64,000 nt of DNA, from the NCBI GenBank assembly GCA_030691385.1, contig JAUYEI010000018.1:1-64000 (forward strand), read 5' to 3'. Each line of letters begins with the position of its first letter. The stretch's first letter is position 1. Origin of the DNA: Azonexus sp. GTDB lineage: Bacteria > Pseudomonadota > Gammaproteobacteria > Burkholderiales > Rhodocyclaceae. Below, in pieces: positions 43,923 to 52,803 of the stretch. The notes beneath the pieces were generated by a model. The model was not told the DNA's origin. It worked only from the letters and a program-made list of their open reading frames with translations, and made no database searches. Position numbers and translations under genes: made by a program.

Positions 43923-44921
43923 ATGAAAGCATTCATTCTCGAACGCTATGGAAAAAAGAGCAGTCTGCGTCTCGGCGAAATGCCCGAGCCTGAACTGCAC
44001 GATGACGAAGTATTGGTCCAGGTGCACGCGGCAAGCGTCAATCTGCTGGACGCCAAGATCAAGAGCGGCGAGTTCAAGCTCGTCCTGCCCTACCGCTTGC
44101 CGCTCATCCTGGGCCACGACGTGGCCGGGGTCGTGCTCCGGGTCGGGCCACGGGTGCGGCAATTCAAGCCTGGCGACGAGGTTTACGCCCGGCCCGATGA
44201 TTTTCGGATCGGTGCTTTCGCGGAATTCATCGCGATCAAGGAAAGCTCGCTGGCGATCAAGCCCGAATCACTGACCATGGAAGAGGCTGCTTCCATCCCC
44301 TTGGTCGGCTTGACCGCCTGGCAAGCGCTGATCGAAAGGGCGAATCTCAAGCCGGGGCAAAAGGTTTTCATCCAGGCCGGCTCCGGGGGCGTCGGCACAT
44401 TTTCCATCCAGCTGGCGAAGCATCTCGGAGCCTTCGTCGCGACCACGACGAGCACGGCCAATGTGGATTGGGTAAAGCGCCTCGGCGCCGATGTCGTCAT
44501 CGACTACAAGCAAGACGATTTCGAAAACATCCTGCATGGCTACGACGTCGTCCTGAACAGCCAGGACAGCGAGACGCTCGCCAAATCCCTGGGCGTACTG
44601 AAGCCCGGCGGAAAACTGATCTCCATCTCCGGCCCGCCCGATCCGGCTTTTGGCGAAGAAATCGGGGCGCCGTGGTGGTTGAAATCGGTGATGCGCCTGC
44701 TGAGCTTTGGCATCCGGAGAAAGGCCAAGCGCCGCAAGGTCGGCTTTTCGTTCCTGTTCATGAAAGCCAACGGCGCCCAGCTGCGCGAGATCAGCGCACT
44801 GATCGATTCGGGCGCCATCCGCCCGGTCGTGGATCGGGTCTTCCCGTTCGAATCGACCCGGGAGGCGATGGATTACGTCGAAACCGGCCGTGCCAAGGGC
44901 AAGGTCGTCATCAAGCTGTAA
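43923..44921 (+). CDS. MDR-family NADP-dependent oxidoreductase (quinone oxidoreductase-like)
   Basis: A 332-residue zinc-independent medium-chain reductase. ILGHDVAGVVLRVG and the NADP-binding FIQAGSGGVGTFSIQLAKHLGA are clear; the structural zinc cysteines of alcohol dehydrogenases are missing. Family members reduce quinones or activated alkenes. The start ATG 43923 follows GGAGAAG. It lies 18 bases after the hydrolase. Confidence 0.88.
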   Translation: MKAFILERYGKKSSLRLGEMPEPELHDDEVLVQVHAASVNLLDAKIKSGEFKLVLPYRLPLILGHDVAGVVLRVGPRVRQFKPGDEVYARPDDFRIGAFAEFIAIKESSLAIKPESLTMEEAASIPLVGLTAWQALIERANLKPGQKVFIQAGSGGVGTFSIQLAKHLGAFVATTTSTANVDWVKRLGADVVIDYKQDDFENILHGYDVVLNSQDSETLAKSLGVLKPGGKLISISGPPDPAFGEEIGAPWWLKSVMRLLSFGIRRKAKRRKVGFSFLFMKANGAQLREISALIDSGAIRPVVDRVFPFESTREAMDYVETGRAKGKVVIKL

Positions 44922-44987
44922 CGAATATGTCCATCCCAGGGCGCAAGCAGCTACTCCGGGCCGGCAGTTAACTTTAAGGACAAAACC

Positions 44988-45782
44988 ATGAGCTCATCCA
45001 AAAAAATCGCTGTTGTAACCGGTGCTTCTTCCGGCATCGGAGCCGTCTACGCCGATCGTCTGGCCCGGCGCAGCTATGACCTCCTGCTCGTCGCCAGGCG
45101 CGGCGAGCGCTTGCAGAATCTCGCCGCGAAACTGGCGCAGGCTTACGGCATCAAGGCCGAAACGCTGGTGGCCGACCTCGCGAAGGAGGACGATCTGGCG
45201 CGCCTGGAAAGCGTTCTCGCCGGCAATCCCGCCATCCGGCTCTTGGTCAACAACGCCGGCATTGCCAAGCTGAGCCCGGTTGCCGAGACGCCGATGAAAG
45301 AATCCTTGGCGCAGATCGCCTTGAACATCACTGCCCTGACGCGCCTGACGCATGCCTTATTGCCCGCTTTCAAGGAGCGCAACGAAGGCGCCATCATCAA
45401 TATCGCCTCGGTGCTGGCGCTGCATGCGCTGCCGGTGAGCGCCGTATACAGCGGCACGAAAGCTTTCGTGCTCAATTTCAGTCGCGGCCTGCAACAGGAA
45501 CTGGCGAATACCGGCGTCAGGGTTCAAGTGGTTCTGCCCGCTGCCACCGCTACCGATCTCTGGAACATCTCGGGGGTACCGCTGGCCGCGCTGCCGCAAG
45601 AAACCGTCATGTCGGCCGAGCACCTGGTCGATGCTGCGCTGGCTGCCTTCGACCAAGGCGAGTCGGTCACCTGGCCATCGATGGCCGATACCGGTCTCTG
45701 GGAGCGATACGACACGGCGCGGTCGACTCTCTTCGCTGCGACGCAAACCGGCAAACCGGCGCCACGGCTACTTGCGCTTTGA
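44988..45782 (+). CDS. Short-chain dehydrogenase/reductase
   Basis: A 264-residue classical SDR: cofactor motif VTGASSGIG (10-18), NNAGIA, catalytic Ser in NIASVLALHA and Tyr/Lys in YSGTKAF. It resembles the DltE/YqjQ-like branch. Its substrate is unknown. It lies 66 bases after the MDR gene with AAGGACAAAACC before the ATG. Confidence 0.88.
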   Translation: MSSSKKIAVVTGASSGIGAVYADRLARRSYDLLLVARRGERLQNLAAKLAQAYGIKAETLVADLAKEDDLARLESVLAGNPAIRLLVNNAGIAKLSPVAETPMKESLAQIALNITALTRLTHALLPAFKERNEGAIINIASVLALHALPVSAVYSGTKAFVLNFSRGLQQELANTGVRVQVVLPAATATDLWNISGVPLAALPQETVMSAEHLVDAALAAFDQGESVTWPSMADTGLWERYDTARSTLFAATQTGKPAPRLLAL

Positions 45783-45826
45783 CCATTCAACAACTTGATC
45801 TGAACTCGACACCCAGGAGAATTTTT

Positions 45827-46894
45827 ATGAGCAGCACCCTATTCGCCCCCACCCAACTCGGCAGTCTGCCGCTGAAGAACCGCATCGTCATGGCACCGCT
45901 GACGCGTAGCCGTGCGATCGGGAACCTGCCCAATGCCCTGATGGAACAGTATTACCGCTTGCGGGCGGAGGCCGGTCTGATCATTACCGAAGGCACCTCG
46001 CCTTCCCCCAACGGCCTGGGCTATGCACGCATTCCCGGACTGTTCAACGAGGAACAGGTGCAGGCCTGGCGACGCGTGACCGATGGCGTCCATCAAGCCG
46101 GCGGCAGGATTTTTGTGCAACTGATGCATACCGGACGGGTCAGCCATCCCGCCAACCTGCCGCTCGGCGCCAGCATCCTGGCGCCCTCGGCGGTCGCGGT
46201 TCCGGGGGAAATGTGGACCGACGCCGACGGCATGCAGCCGCATCCCGTGCCACGCGAAATGAGCGAGGCGGACATCGCGCAGAGCATCGCCGAATATGCA
46301 GCCTCGGCCAAACTGGCCATGCAGGCCGGCTTCGATGGTGTCGAGTTGCATGCGGCGAATGGCTATCTGATCGACCAATTCCTCAATACCGCCGCCAATC
46401 AGCGCACCGACCGCTGGGGCGGTAGCGTCGAAAATCGCATCCGCTTCGCCGTCGAAGTCGCTAGGGCCACCGTCGCAGCCATTGGCGCCGAACGCGTCGG
46501 CATGCGGATCTCGCCTTACGGCGTATTCAACGCTCAGGTACCGGATGTAGAGATGGATGACTTGTACCTGCGCCTGATCGACAAGCTGAATGGGCTCGGG
46601 CTGCTCTACATCCACGTCGTCGATCACAGCGCCATGGGGGCTCCGGAAGTCAGTCCCGAATTAAAAGCCGGGATCCGCACCGCGTTCAAAGGAAAATACA
46701 TACTCTCCGGCGGCTACGATGTCGCGCGCGCCGATGCCGATCTCGACGCACAACTTGGCAACCTGGTGGCTTTCGGTCGCCCGTTTATTTCGAATCCGGA
46801 CCTGGTAGCCAAGCTCAAATCGGGCCAGGAACTGGTTGCGCCCGATTTCTCTACCTTCTACACGCCGGGAGAAAAGGGCTACACCGATTATTGA
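45827..46894 (+). CDS. Old yellow enzyme-family ene-reductase (NemA-like)
   Basis: A 355-residue FMN oxidoreductase. APLTRSRAIGNLPN opens the barrel, the substrate pair His/Asn is in ELHAANGYLIDQFL, and SGGYDVARAD and AFGRPFISNPDL bind FMN phosphate. NemA-type enzymes reduce electrophiles such as maleimides, nitro compounds and quinones. The start ATG 45827 follows CAGGAGAATTTTT; the open frame upstream overlaps the SDR gene. It ends the HxlR-linked operon and fits an electrophile-detoxification role. Confidence 0.92.
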   Translation: MSSTLFAPTQLGSLPLKNRIVMAPLTRSRAIGNLPNALMEQYYRLRAEAGLIITEGTSPSPNGLGYARIPGLFNEEQVQAWRRVTDGVHQAGGRIFVQLMHTGRVSHPANLPLGASILAPSAVAVPGEMWTDADGMQPHPVPREMSEADIAQSIAEYAASAKLAMQAGFDGVELHAANGYLIDQFLNTAANQRTDRWGGSVENRIRFAVEVARATVAAIGAERVGMRISPYGVFNAQVPDVEMDDLYLRLIDKLNGLGLLYIHVVDHSAMGAPEVSPELKAGIRTAFKGKYILSGGYDVARADADLDAQLGNLVAFGRPFISNPDLVAKLKSGQELVAPDFSTFYTPGEKGYTDY

Positions 46895-47323
46895 TGAAAG
46901 CCTGAGCGGGCTGTGCATTTCACGGCATCGGTCACGATCCTGTGAAATGCGCACCCACGCCACATATTCACCAAAATTTAGCGGACTTGTTTTGCCCCCT
47001 TGGGTGTGTGCCAAGGCTGCAAACAGAACCTGAATGCCCTGCGGTTTCTCAAGGAACGGGGCTACGTTACCAAAAGTTCTCTGCCTTGATGCGATGAGCC
47101 GACTTTAATTCAAAGCTCAGCGACGGACTGCTCAGGCCAAACTGCGGGAGTTGGCGGGGATCTTCCGAACCTCAATTCCCTGGCGTGCTGCTGACGTTCA
47201 TCCCACCGGTTTCAGCATCGAGTGAAGCCAATTCCGCACCTGCTCCAAACCAGCCCAATAGCATATCCACACCCGCTTAACAAAAAGCCCGCCAAAGCGG
47301 GCTGGCCGTTTGGCCACCAAAAA
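46895..47323. other. 429-base intergenic region with one hairpin, otherwise unassigned
   Basis: An inverted repeat TGCATTTCAC / GTGAAATGC (46914-46923 and 46942-46950), without a T-run, lies behind the old yellow enzyme gene. Around 46998-47086 a short open stretch reads CQGCKQNLNALRFLKERG and then stops; it could be a gene remnant, but I cannot assign it. The right end holds the terminator of grxD. Confidence 0.4.
47280..47307 (-). terminator. Terminator behind grxD
   Basis: AGCCCGC and GCGGGCT pair around a short AAA loop, with A-rich DNA on the left side that reads as a T-run on the minus strand. It lies about 20 bases after the grxD stop. Confidence 0.75.
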
Positions 47324-47644
47324 TCAGGCGGCAATGCCTTCCAGCATCTGCTGCAGTTCGCCGGTCTGGTACATCTCTTTCATGATGTCGCAGCCGCCGA
47401 CGAATTCGCCCTTGATGTAGAGCTGCGGAATGGTCGGCCAGTTGGCGTATTCCTTGACGCCATTGCGGATTTCCTCATCGGCCAGGACATTGACCGTGAC
47501 AAAGTCTTCAACGCCGCAGGCTTTGAGGATCTGCACGGCGGTCGCCGAAAAACCGCACTGCGGGAAACGGGCGTCGCCCTTCATGTAAAGGACGACCGGG
47601 TTGCCGGTCACGGTAGCGTGGATGCGTTGCTGAACGTCGGACAT
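47324..47644 (-). CDS. grxD: Monothiol glutaredoxin (Grx4-type)
   Basis: A 106-residue CGFS glutaredoxin that, in its family, binds and passes on [2Fe-2S] clusters with BolA partners. The active site is in FPQCGFSATAV, followed by the glutathione-binding WPTIPQLYIKGEFVGGCDI. The start ATG 47644 opens MSDVQQRIHATV; the frame continues upstream into prmC but without similarity. It lies 14 bases behind prmC, the usual prfA-prmC-grxD neighbourhood. Confidence 0.95.
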   Translation of the reverse strand: MSDVQQRIHATVTGNPVVLYMKGDARFPQCGFSATAVQILKACGVEDFVTVNVLADEEIRNGVKEYANWPTIPQLYIKGEFVGGCDIMKEMYQTGELQQMLEGIAA

Positions 47645-47658
47645 GAACTTCTCCTGAT

Positions 47659-48495
47659 TTAAAAATGGGCGCCTGAAACGCGGGCTATGCCGGCCAGGTC
47701 GGTGAAAGTCGATGCGGCTTTGAACCCCGCAGCGGTCAATAAGTTCCGGCTTGCTTCGCCCTGGTCGTAGCCGTGCTCGAAGAGAAGCCAGCCGCCGGGA
47801 TTCAGATGGGCTGGCGCGTCGGCAACGATGCGCCGGATGCAATCGAGGCCATCAGCACCGTCGGTCAGTGCCATTTGCGGCTCGAAGGGCAGGCCGTTGA
47901 GCAGCAGATGCGGGTCGCCATCGGCGACGTAGGGCGGATTGGAAACGATGAGGTCGAAGCGCTCGCCGGCGAGCGGCGCGAACCAGTCGCCTTTGTGAAA
48001 CTCGATCCTGGCACCGAGTCGGCCGGCATTGTTGCGCGCCACGGAAACCGCCTCGGGCGACAGGTCGACCGCAGCAAGCTTCGCCGGCGGACATTCAAGC
48101 ACCAGGGAAATGGCGACGATGCCCGAGCCGGTGCCGAGATCGACGACCGTCGGCGCAGCCAGTCCCTGCAACTTTTCGAGTGCCAGTTCGATCAGCACTT
48201 CGGTCTCCGGACGCGGAATCAGCACAGCCGGCGACACCTGAAAAACCCGCCCGCGAAACTCCGCCTCGCCGGTCAGGTAGGCCAGCGGCTCACCGCTCGC
48301 CCGCCGCATCAAAAATTCGTCAAACACCTGCTGGGCCGGGAGCCCCAGTGGACTTTCCGGGGACATCAGCAGATCGGCGTGGCGGCAGCCGGCGACGTAT
48401 TCGAGCAGCAGGCGCGCATCGAGCCGCGCTGACTCGATTCCCGCCTCGGCGAGCAGCTTCTGCCCCTTGCGCCAGTTTTCACCCAGTGACTGCAC
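47659..48495 (-). CDS. prmC: Peptide chain release factor N5-glutamine methyltransferase
   Basis: PrmC methylates the Gln of the GGQ motif in release factors RF1 and RF2. The 278-residue protein has the N-terminal helical domain (DARLLLEYVAGC), the SAM loop VVDLGTGSGIVA and the catalytic NPPYV. In most betaproteobacteria it directly follows prfA, its substrate's gene; here the two are separated by about 5.2 kb holding PEP-CTERM and TonB receptor genes. Confidence 0.95.
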   Translation of the reverse strand: MQSLGENWRKGQKLLAEAGIESARLDARLLLEYVAGCRHADLLMSPESPLGLPAQQVFDEFLMRRASGEPLAYLTGEAEFRGRVFQVSPAVLIPRPETEVLIELALEKLQGLAAPTVVDLGTGSGIVAISLVLECPPAKLAAVDLSPEAVSVARNNAGRLGARIEFHKGDWFAPLAGERFDLIVSNPPYVADGDPHLLLNGLPFEPQMALTDGADGLDCIRRIVADAPAHLNPGGWLLFEHGYDQGEASRNLLTAAGFKAASTFTDLAGIARVSGAHF

Positions 48496-48712
48496 GACGA
48501 ATCTTTCGCGATAAATGAAAAGAGCCGTCAGTACGGCCGTCCCGATTATACCGGCGGGGCCGGCAAGCCCCTAACGAGAAGGGGTGCGACGATATGCCAC
48601 ATTCATTTACCCCGCATGGCGCCCTAAACTGGCCGCCGAAAAATCGATCCGCCCGATCCCTCACGGCTGATTGCGAAGTAGTCACCGGTTTTCAACAAAA
48701 AGGGGAGCATCA

Positions 48713-49405
48713 ATGTTTGATAGAAAAATCAGGAATGCGCTGATCGTCGGCGCGCTTTCCGCAATGGCCAGTGTTCAATCGGCTCAGGCGACCGTGACCA
48801 CCTACAACGTCACGGAAAGGTTCAATCAGCTTGTCTATAACAGCACTCCGGACCGGGACACCTACTTCACCGGGACATTCGACTTTGATTCCGCCACCCA
48901 GACTGTATCGAATCTGCAAGGTTTGCTGACTCAGGCCATGACCAATGCTGATCCCGCTTTGCAGGCCACGAGATACCTCAGCCATCAATTGTCGTCGATC
49001 TACGATGCGGCGCTGGGCGGCCTTCTGGTAAGCAGTTTTTACCAGAACACGACCGACGTTTTTCAGGACGGCGGCTTTGCCACCGGGGGCAGGAGGCAGT
49101 TTGGCAACCAGAATGCCTACGTCACGATCTTCGTCAATCTGCTTGACCCTGAGGCGGCTCTGACTCCGGCCCAGAACTATGAATTGGCATATGGCGACTG
49201 CACGACAGGGTCGCTGATGGGCTCGATGGGCACCTGCATGACCGGGTGGCTGACATCAACCGGCGCCAAGGGCGGAACGATGCAGGGTGTGGATCAGATC
49301 ACCCAGACGATCACCGCAGCAGTACCCGAACCGGAAACCTATGCCATGTTCATGGCCGGTCTCGGGCTGATCGGCTTCATCGCCCGTCGGCGCAGGACCA
49401 ACTGA
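48713..49405 (+). CDS. PEP-CTERM exported protein 1
   Basis: A 230-residue protein with signal peptide (LIVGALSAMASVQSAQA) and a C-terminal PEP-CTERM sorting signal: VPEPETYAM, a hydrophobic helix and the basic end RRRR. Such proteins are exported and processed by an exosortase, whose gene is not in this window. The mature part is about 30-35% identical by eye to the next gene and carries the cluster GDCTTGSLMGSMGTCM, rich in Cys and Met. The start follows AAAGGGGAGC. Function unknown; copper binding is a hypothesis. Confidence 0.88.
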   Translation: MFDRKIRNALIVGALSAMASVQSAQATVTTYNVTERFNQLVYNSTPDRDTYFTGTFDFDSATQTVSNLQGLLTQAMTNADPALQATRYLSHQLSSIYDAALGGLLVSSFYQNTTDVFQDGGFATGGRRQFGNQNAYVTIFVNLLDPEAALTPAQNYELAYGDCTTGSLMGSMGTCMTGWLTSTGAKGGTMQGVDQITQTITAAVPEPETYAMFMAGLGLIGFIARRRRTN

Positions 49406-49496
49406 TATCCGCAGCCTGCGCCTCGCGAGGAGCGCAGGCCTCTGGTGAGAGATGCAGGTGAAGGTTCACCTGATAACTGCAAGAAAGGAAACACCC

Positions 49497-50228
49497 GTGA
49501 AGAAAATGCTGTTGATCAGTAGCGCACTGGCCATGATCGGTGCCGTTCAGGTGGCAGAGGCCGCTGTTACGACTTACAAGGTCCAGGAAACGTTTTTTGA
49601 GCCCGATACCCAGCCGAATGACTCGATATTCATCGGCACCTTCGACTTCGATGACGTGACCAAGACGGTCACCAACCTCAGGGGTATCCTCAGTGAGTCG
49701 ATGACCGGCACCTCTGCCGTCTATCCGAATGACACCATGACCTGGCTGACGCTCGATTATCAGCTATCGTCGGTTTACGATCCGGTGCTGGGCGGCCTGC
49801 TGGTCACCACGTTCAAGAACAACAGCACCAATACCTTCTGGACAGGAACGGGCGGCGACGGCTGGAGTCCGCAGGCCGGCGTGGATGCAGGCGGGGTCTA
49901 TTACGGTTTCCCAAGGGCAGGCAACAATCCGGGCAACGCTTACGCCATGATCTTCGTGAATACCACCAATCCGCTGGCAGCCCTGACACAAGCCCAGATC
50001 GACAAGTTGGCCTACGCCGACTGCGCGCCCGGCGGCATGATGGGCGCCGTTTGCATGACCGGAACCAGCGCGGCCGGTTATGGCGCCATCGGAACCATGA
50101 GTGGTTATCCGGTTTCGCAGACGATCACCCTGGCGGCGCCGGTTCCGGAACCTGAAACCTACGCCATGCTGATGGCCGGCCTCGGCTTGATGGGCTTGGT
50201 TGCCCGCAAACGGCGCAAGAACGGCTAA
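49497..50228 (+). CDS. PEP-CTERM exported protein 2 (paralogue)
   Basis: A 243-residue paralogue of the preceding product. The start is GTG 49497 with AAAGGAAA eight bases upstream. A signal peptide ends at VAEA; the end is VPEPETYAM, a helix, and RKRRK. Shared blocks are YxGTFDFDxxTxTVxNLxG, LSSVYDPVLGGLLV and LAYADC followed by MMGAVCM. The Cys/Met segment is kept although the surroundings have diverged, which suggests it matters. It lies 91 bases after gene 1 and 69 bases before the TonB receptor, probably in one operon. Confidence 0.88.
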   Translation: MKKMLLISSALAMIGAVQVAEAAVTTYKVQETFFEPDTQPNDSIFIGTFDFDDVTKTVTNLRGILSESMTGTSAVYPNDTMTWLTLDYQLSSVYDPVLGGLLVTTFKNNSTNTFWTGTGGDGWSPQAGVDAGGVYYGFPRAGNNPGNAYAMIFVNTTNPLAALTQAQIDKLAYADCAPGGMMGAVCMTGTSAAGYGAIGTMSGYPVSQTITLAAPVPEPETYAMLMAGLGLMGLVARKRRKNG

Positions 50229-50297
50229 TTTTGACGGTCTGCGCGCCACTCCGGTGGGCAGACCGCTACCCGGCAACTCCAAAGATGTCAGGCAATC

Positions 50298-52673
50298 TTG
50301 ATTCCATTTCATTCGACTGCAGCCGCCAGGAAATTACTGGCCAATTCCTTCGTTGTGCTGCTTTCCGCCACCTCGCTTGAGGCGACGGCTCAGGTAACAG
50401 CCCCTGCACAGACGACTATCGCCCCCCCGCCATCGGCGAACCCGGCAGAACCCAATCCGGACGGCGCCGATACGACAGCACGGACCATGCCCTCGGTCGT
50501 CGTTACAGCCGGCCGTACAGGCGACTCACTGCAAAGCGCCACTCGCCTCAGCGAGCAGGATCTGGCCCCGCAACGCACTGCGACCAGCGACAGCGCGCAA
50601 CTACTCAAGGATATTCCCGGCGTCAGTCTCTACGGCGCCGGCGGCATTTCCAGTCTGCCCGTGATTCACGGCTTGGCCGATGACCGTTTGCGCACGCTGG
50701 TCGACGGCATGGACCTCATGACGGCCTGCCCGAACCACATGAACTCGGCGCTTTCCTTTATCGACCCGACGAGCGTCGCCAGCGTCGAGGTGTTTGCCGG
50801 CATCACGCCGGTCAGCCTGGGCGGCGACAGCATCGGCGGCACGATCCAGGTGAAATCGGCGCCGCCGAAATTCGCCAAAGCCGATCAAAGCTTCCTCGCC
50901 GAAGGTCGGGCTGGCACCTTCACCCGCAGCAATGGCAACGCCCGCGGCTACAACGTTGGCGCCACGCTGGCTGGCCAGCATGTCAATGTTTCCTACGCCG
51001 AATCGAATTCCGAATCCGACAATTACCGGGCGGCAAAGGACTTCAAGACACCCGGCCTCTGGCAGATGATGGGCGAGCGTCCTCTGGCCGGCAACGAGGT
51101 GGGTTCGAGCGAATACGGCGGCTCAAGAAACCGGCGCCTCGGGCTGGCGCTCAATCTCGCAGATCATCTGCTCGAACTGACCTTCAGCGAACAACGGCAG
51201 CTTTATCAAGGCTTCCCGAACCAGCGCATGGACATGATCGCCAGCGCCCCCGATCCGGGCAATCCAGCCAATTACGTCGTGGACAAGGACAAGCCATCCA
51301 ACGTCAACAAGCTGGTCAATCTGGCCTACACCGGGCAATACCAGTGGGGTCAGCTCGAAGCGAGGGTGTTCCATCAGGACCTCAAGCACCACATGGACAT
51401 GATCCAGGACCGTTTCTACGGCATGGTCATGCCGATGGACACCGAAGCGACGACCCTGGGCGGGCTGCTCAAGGGCAGCTTCGAGCTTTCGCCGACGGAT
51501 ACACTGCGCGTCGGCAGCAACTTCCAGAACTACCGTCTGAACGACTGGTGGCCGCCGCTCGGCCCGACGCCGGGATCGATGTCGGGCGACAACTTCTGGA
51601 ACATTCGTGACGGCCGCCGCGACCGCCTCGGCTTCTTTGCCGAATGGGAGGCGCAATGGACCCCGAAATGGCTGACGCTGATCGGCATGCGCAGCGACAC
51701 CGTCACCTCGGATGCCGGATCGGTACAGGGCTACGCTCCCGGCTTTGGCAACTACGGCGCCGACTCGGCCAGATTCAACGCCCGCGATCGCCGGCGCCAG
51801 GACAACAATCTCGACTGGACGCTGCTCTCGCGCTACACGGTGGACGCGATGCAGACCTACGAGGCCGGCTTCGCCCGCAAAACCCGCTCGCCCAATCTCT
51901 ACGAACGCTACCCCTGGTCGGCCTTTTCGATGGCGGCCCTCATGAACAACTTCGTCGGCGATGGCAATGCCTATATCGGCAACCTCGACCTCAAGCCGGA
52001 AGTCGCCCATACCTTCAGCAGCACCGCCGACTGGCATGCTGCCGACAAGGCCGGCTGGCGTTTCAAGGCGACGGCCTACCTGACCTACGTTGACAATTTC
52101 ATCGATGCCAGGCGCTGTAACCTCTCCGGCTGCGGCGGCACCAGCAACCTGACCAAGACCAACGGCTACGTGTCGCTGCAGTACGTCAATCAGTCGGCCC
52201 AGTTGTACGGCCTGGATTTGTCCGGCCACAGCCTGCTCGGCCGCAGCGAGAATTTCGGCAGCGTCACGCTGAGCGGCGCGCTCAATTACGTCAGGGGCAA
52301 GAACCGGACAACCGGCGACAACCTCTACCACATGATGCCGCTCAACGTGAAACTGGCCCTGACCCATCGCCTCGCTGGCTGGACAACGACGGCCGAAGCC
52401 CTGTGGGTCGACAACAAGGACACCATCTCGCGGGTCAGGAACGAGGTACGGACCGCGGACTACACCTTGCTCAACCTGCGCACGAGCTACGACTGGAAAT
52501 ACGCCCGCATCGACATCGGCCTTGAAAACGCCCTCAACAAGTTCTACCTGATGCCGTTGGGTGGCGCTTATCTGGGCCAGGGCAACTCGATGACGACCAA
52601 CGGTATTCCGTGGGGCATGTCGGTTCCCGGCAAGGGACGTTCGTTCAACGTGGCCCTGAATGTGCATTTCTGA
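50298..52673 (+). CDS. TonB-dependent receptor, OprC/NosA-like copper receptor
   Basis: A 791-residue TonB-dependent transporter starting with TTG 50298. A signal peptide ending near ATAQ is followed by a Pro-rich stretch and a TonB-box-like segment (PSVVVTAGR), a plug with DIPGVSLYGAGGISSLPVIHG, and a barrel ending in the aromatic NVALNVHF. The plug has CPNHM (Cys144, Met148) and the barrel KHHM (His364, Met366). This matches the CxxxM plus HxM copper site reported for Pseudomonas OprC, at similar positions. Copper uptake is therefore likely but not proven. It follows two PEP-CTERM genes on the same strand. Confidence 0.82.
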   Translation: MIPFHSTAAARKLLANSFVVLLSATSLEATAQVTAPAQTTIAPPPSANPAEPNPDGADTTARTMPSVVVTAGRTGDSLQSATRLSEQDLAPQRTATSDSAQLLKDIPGVSLYGAGGISSLPVIHGLADDRLRTLVDGMDLMTACPNHMNSALSFIDPTSVASVEVFAGITPVSLGGDSIGGTIQVKSAPPKFAKADQSFLAEGRAGTFTRSNGNARGYNVGATLAGQHVNVSYAESNSESDNYRAAKDFKTPGLWQMMGERPLAGNEVGSSEYGGSRNRRLGLALNLADHLLELTFSEQRQLYQGFPNQRMDMIASAPDPGNPANYVVDKDKPSNVNKLVNLAYTGQYQWGQLEARVFHQDLKHHMDMIQDRFYGMVMPMDTEATTLGGLLKGSFELSPTDTLRVGSNFQNYRLNDWWPPLGPTPGSMSGDNFWNIRDGRRDRLGFFAEWEAQWTPKWLTLIGMRSDTVTSDAGSVQGYAPGFGNYGADSARFNARDRRRQDNNLDWTLLSRYTVDAMQTYEAGFARKTRSPNLYERYPWSAFSMAALMNNFVGDGNAYIGNLDLKPEVAHTFSSTADWHAADKAGWRFKATAYLTYVDNFIDARRCNLSGCGGTSNLTKTNGYVSLQYVNQSAQLYGLDLSGHSLLGRSENFGSVTLSGALNYVRGKNRTTGDNLYHMMPLNVKLALTHRLAGWTTTAEALWVDNKDTISRVRNEVRTADYTLLNLRTSYDWKYARIDIGLENALNKFYLMPLGGAYLGQGNSMTTNGIPWGMSVPGKGRSFNVALNVHF

Positions 52674-52683
52674 GCGACGCGGA

Positions 52684-52724
52684 CGGATTTCAATTTTGGC
52701 GATTTTTTCCGGTTGACCGTGGCA
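52684..52724 (+). repeat. Short dispersed repeat, copy 6 (intergenic)
   Basis: CAATTTTGGCG, a T-run and CCGGTTGACCGTGG, directly after the TonB receptor stop and before its terminator. Same placement as copy 1 behind ksgA. Confidence 0.75.
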
Positions 52725-52750
52725 ATCCGGCCTGCAGGCACGCACCAATG

Positions 52751-52777
52751 CAAAAAGGCCGCATTTGCGGCCTTTCT
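52751..52777 (+). terminator. Terminator between the TonB receptor and the third PEP-CTERM gene
   Basis: AAAAAGGCCGC and GCGGCCTTT pair around ATTT. It serves two convergent genes. Confidence 0.8.
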
Positions 52778-52803
52778 GGCATTTCCGGTACCGCCAACGG
52801 CGA

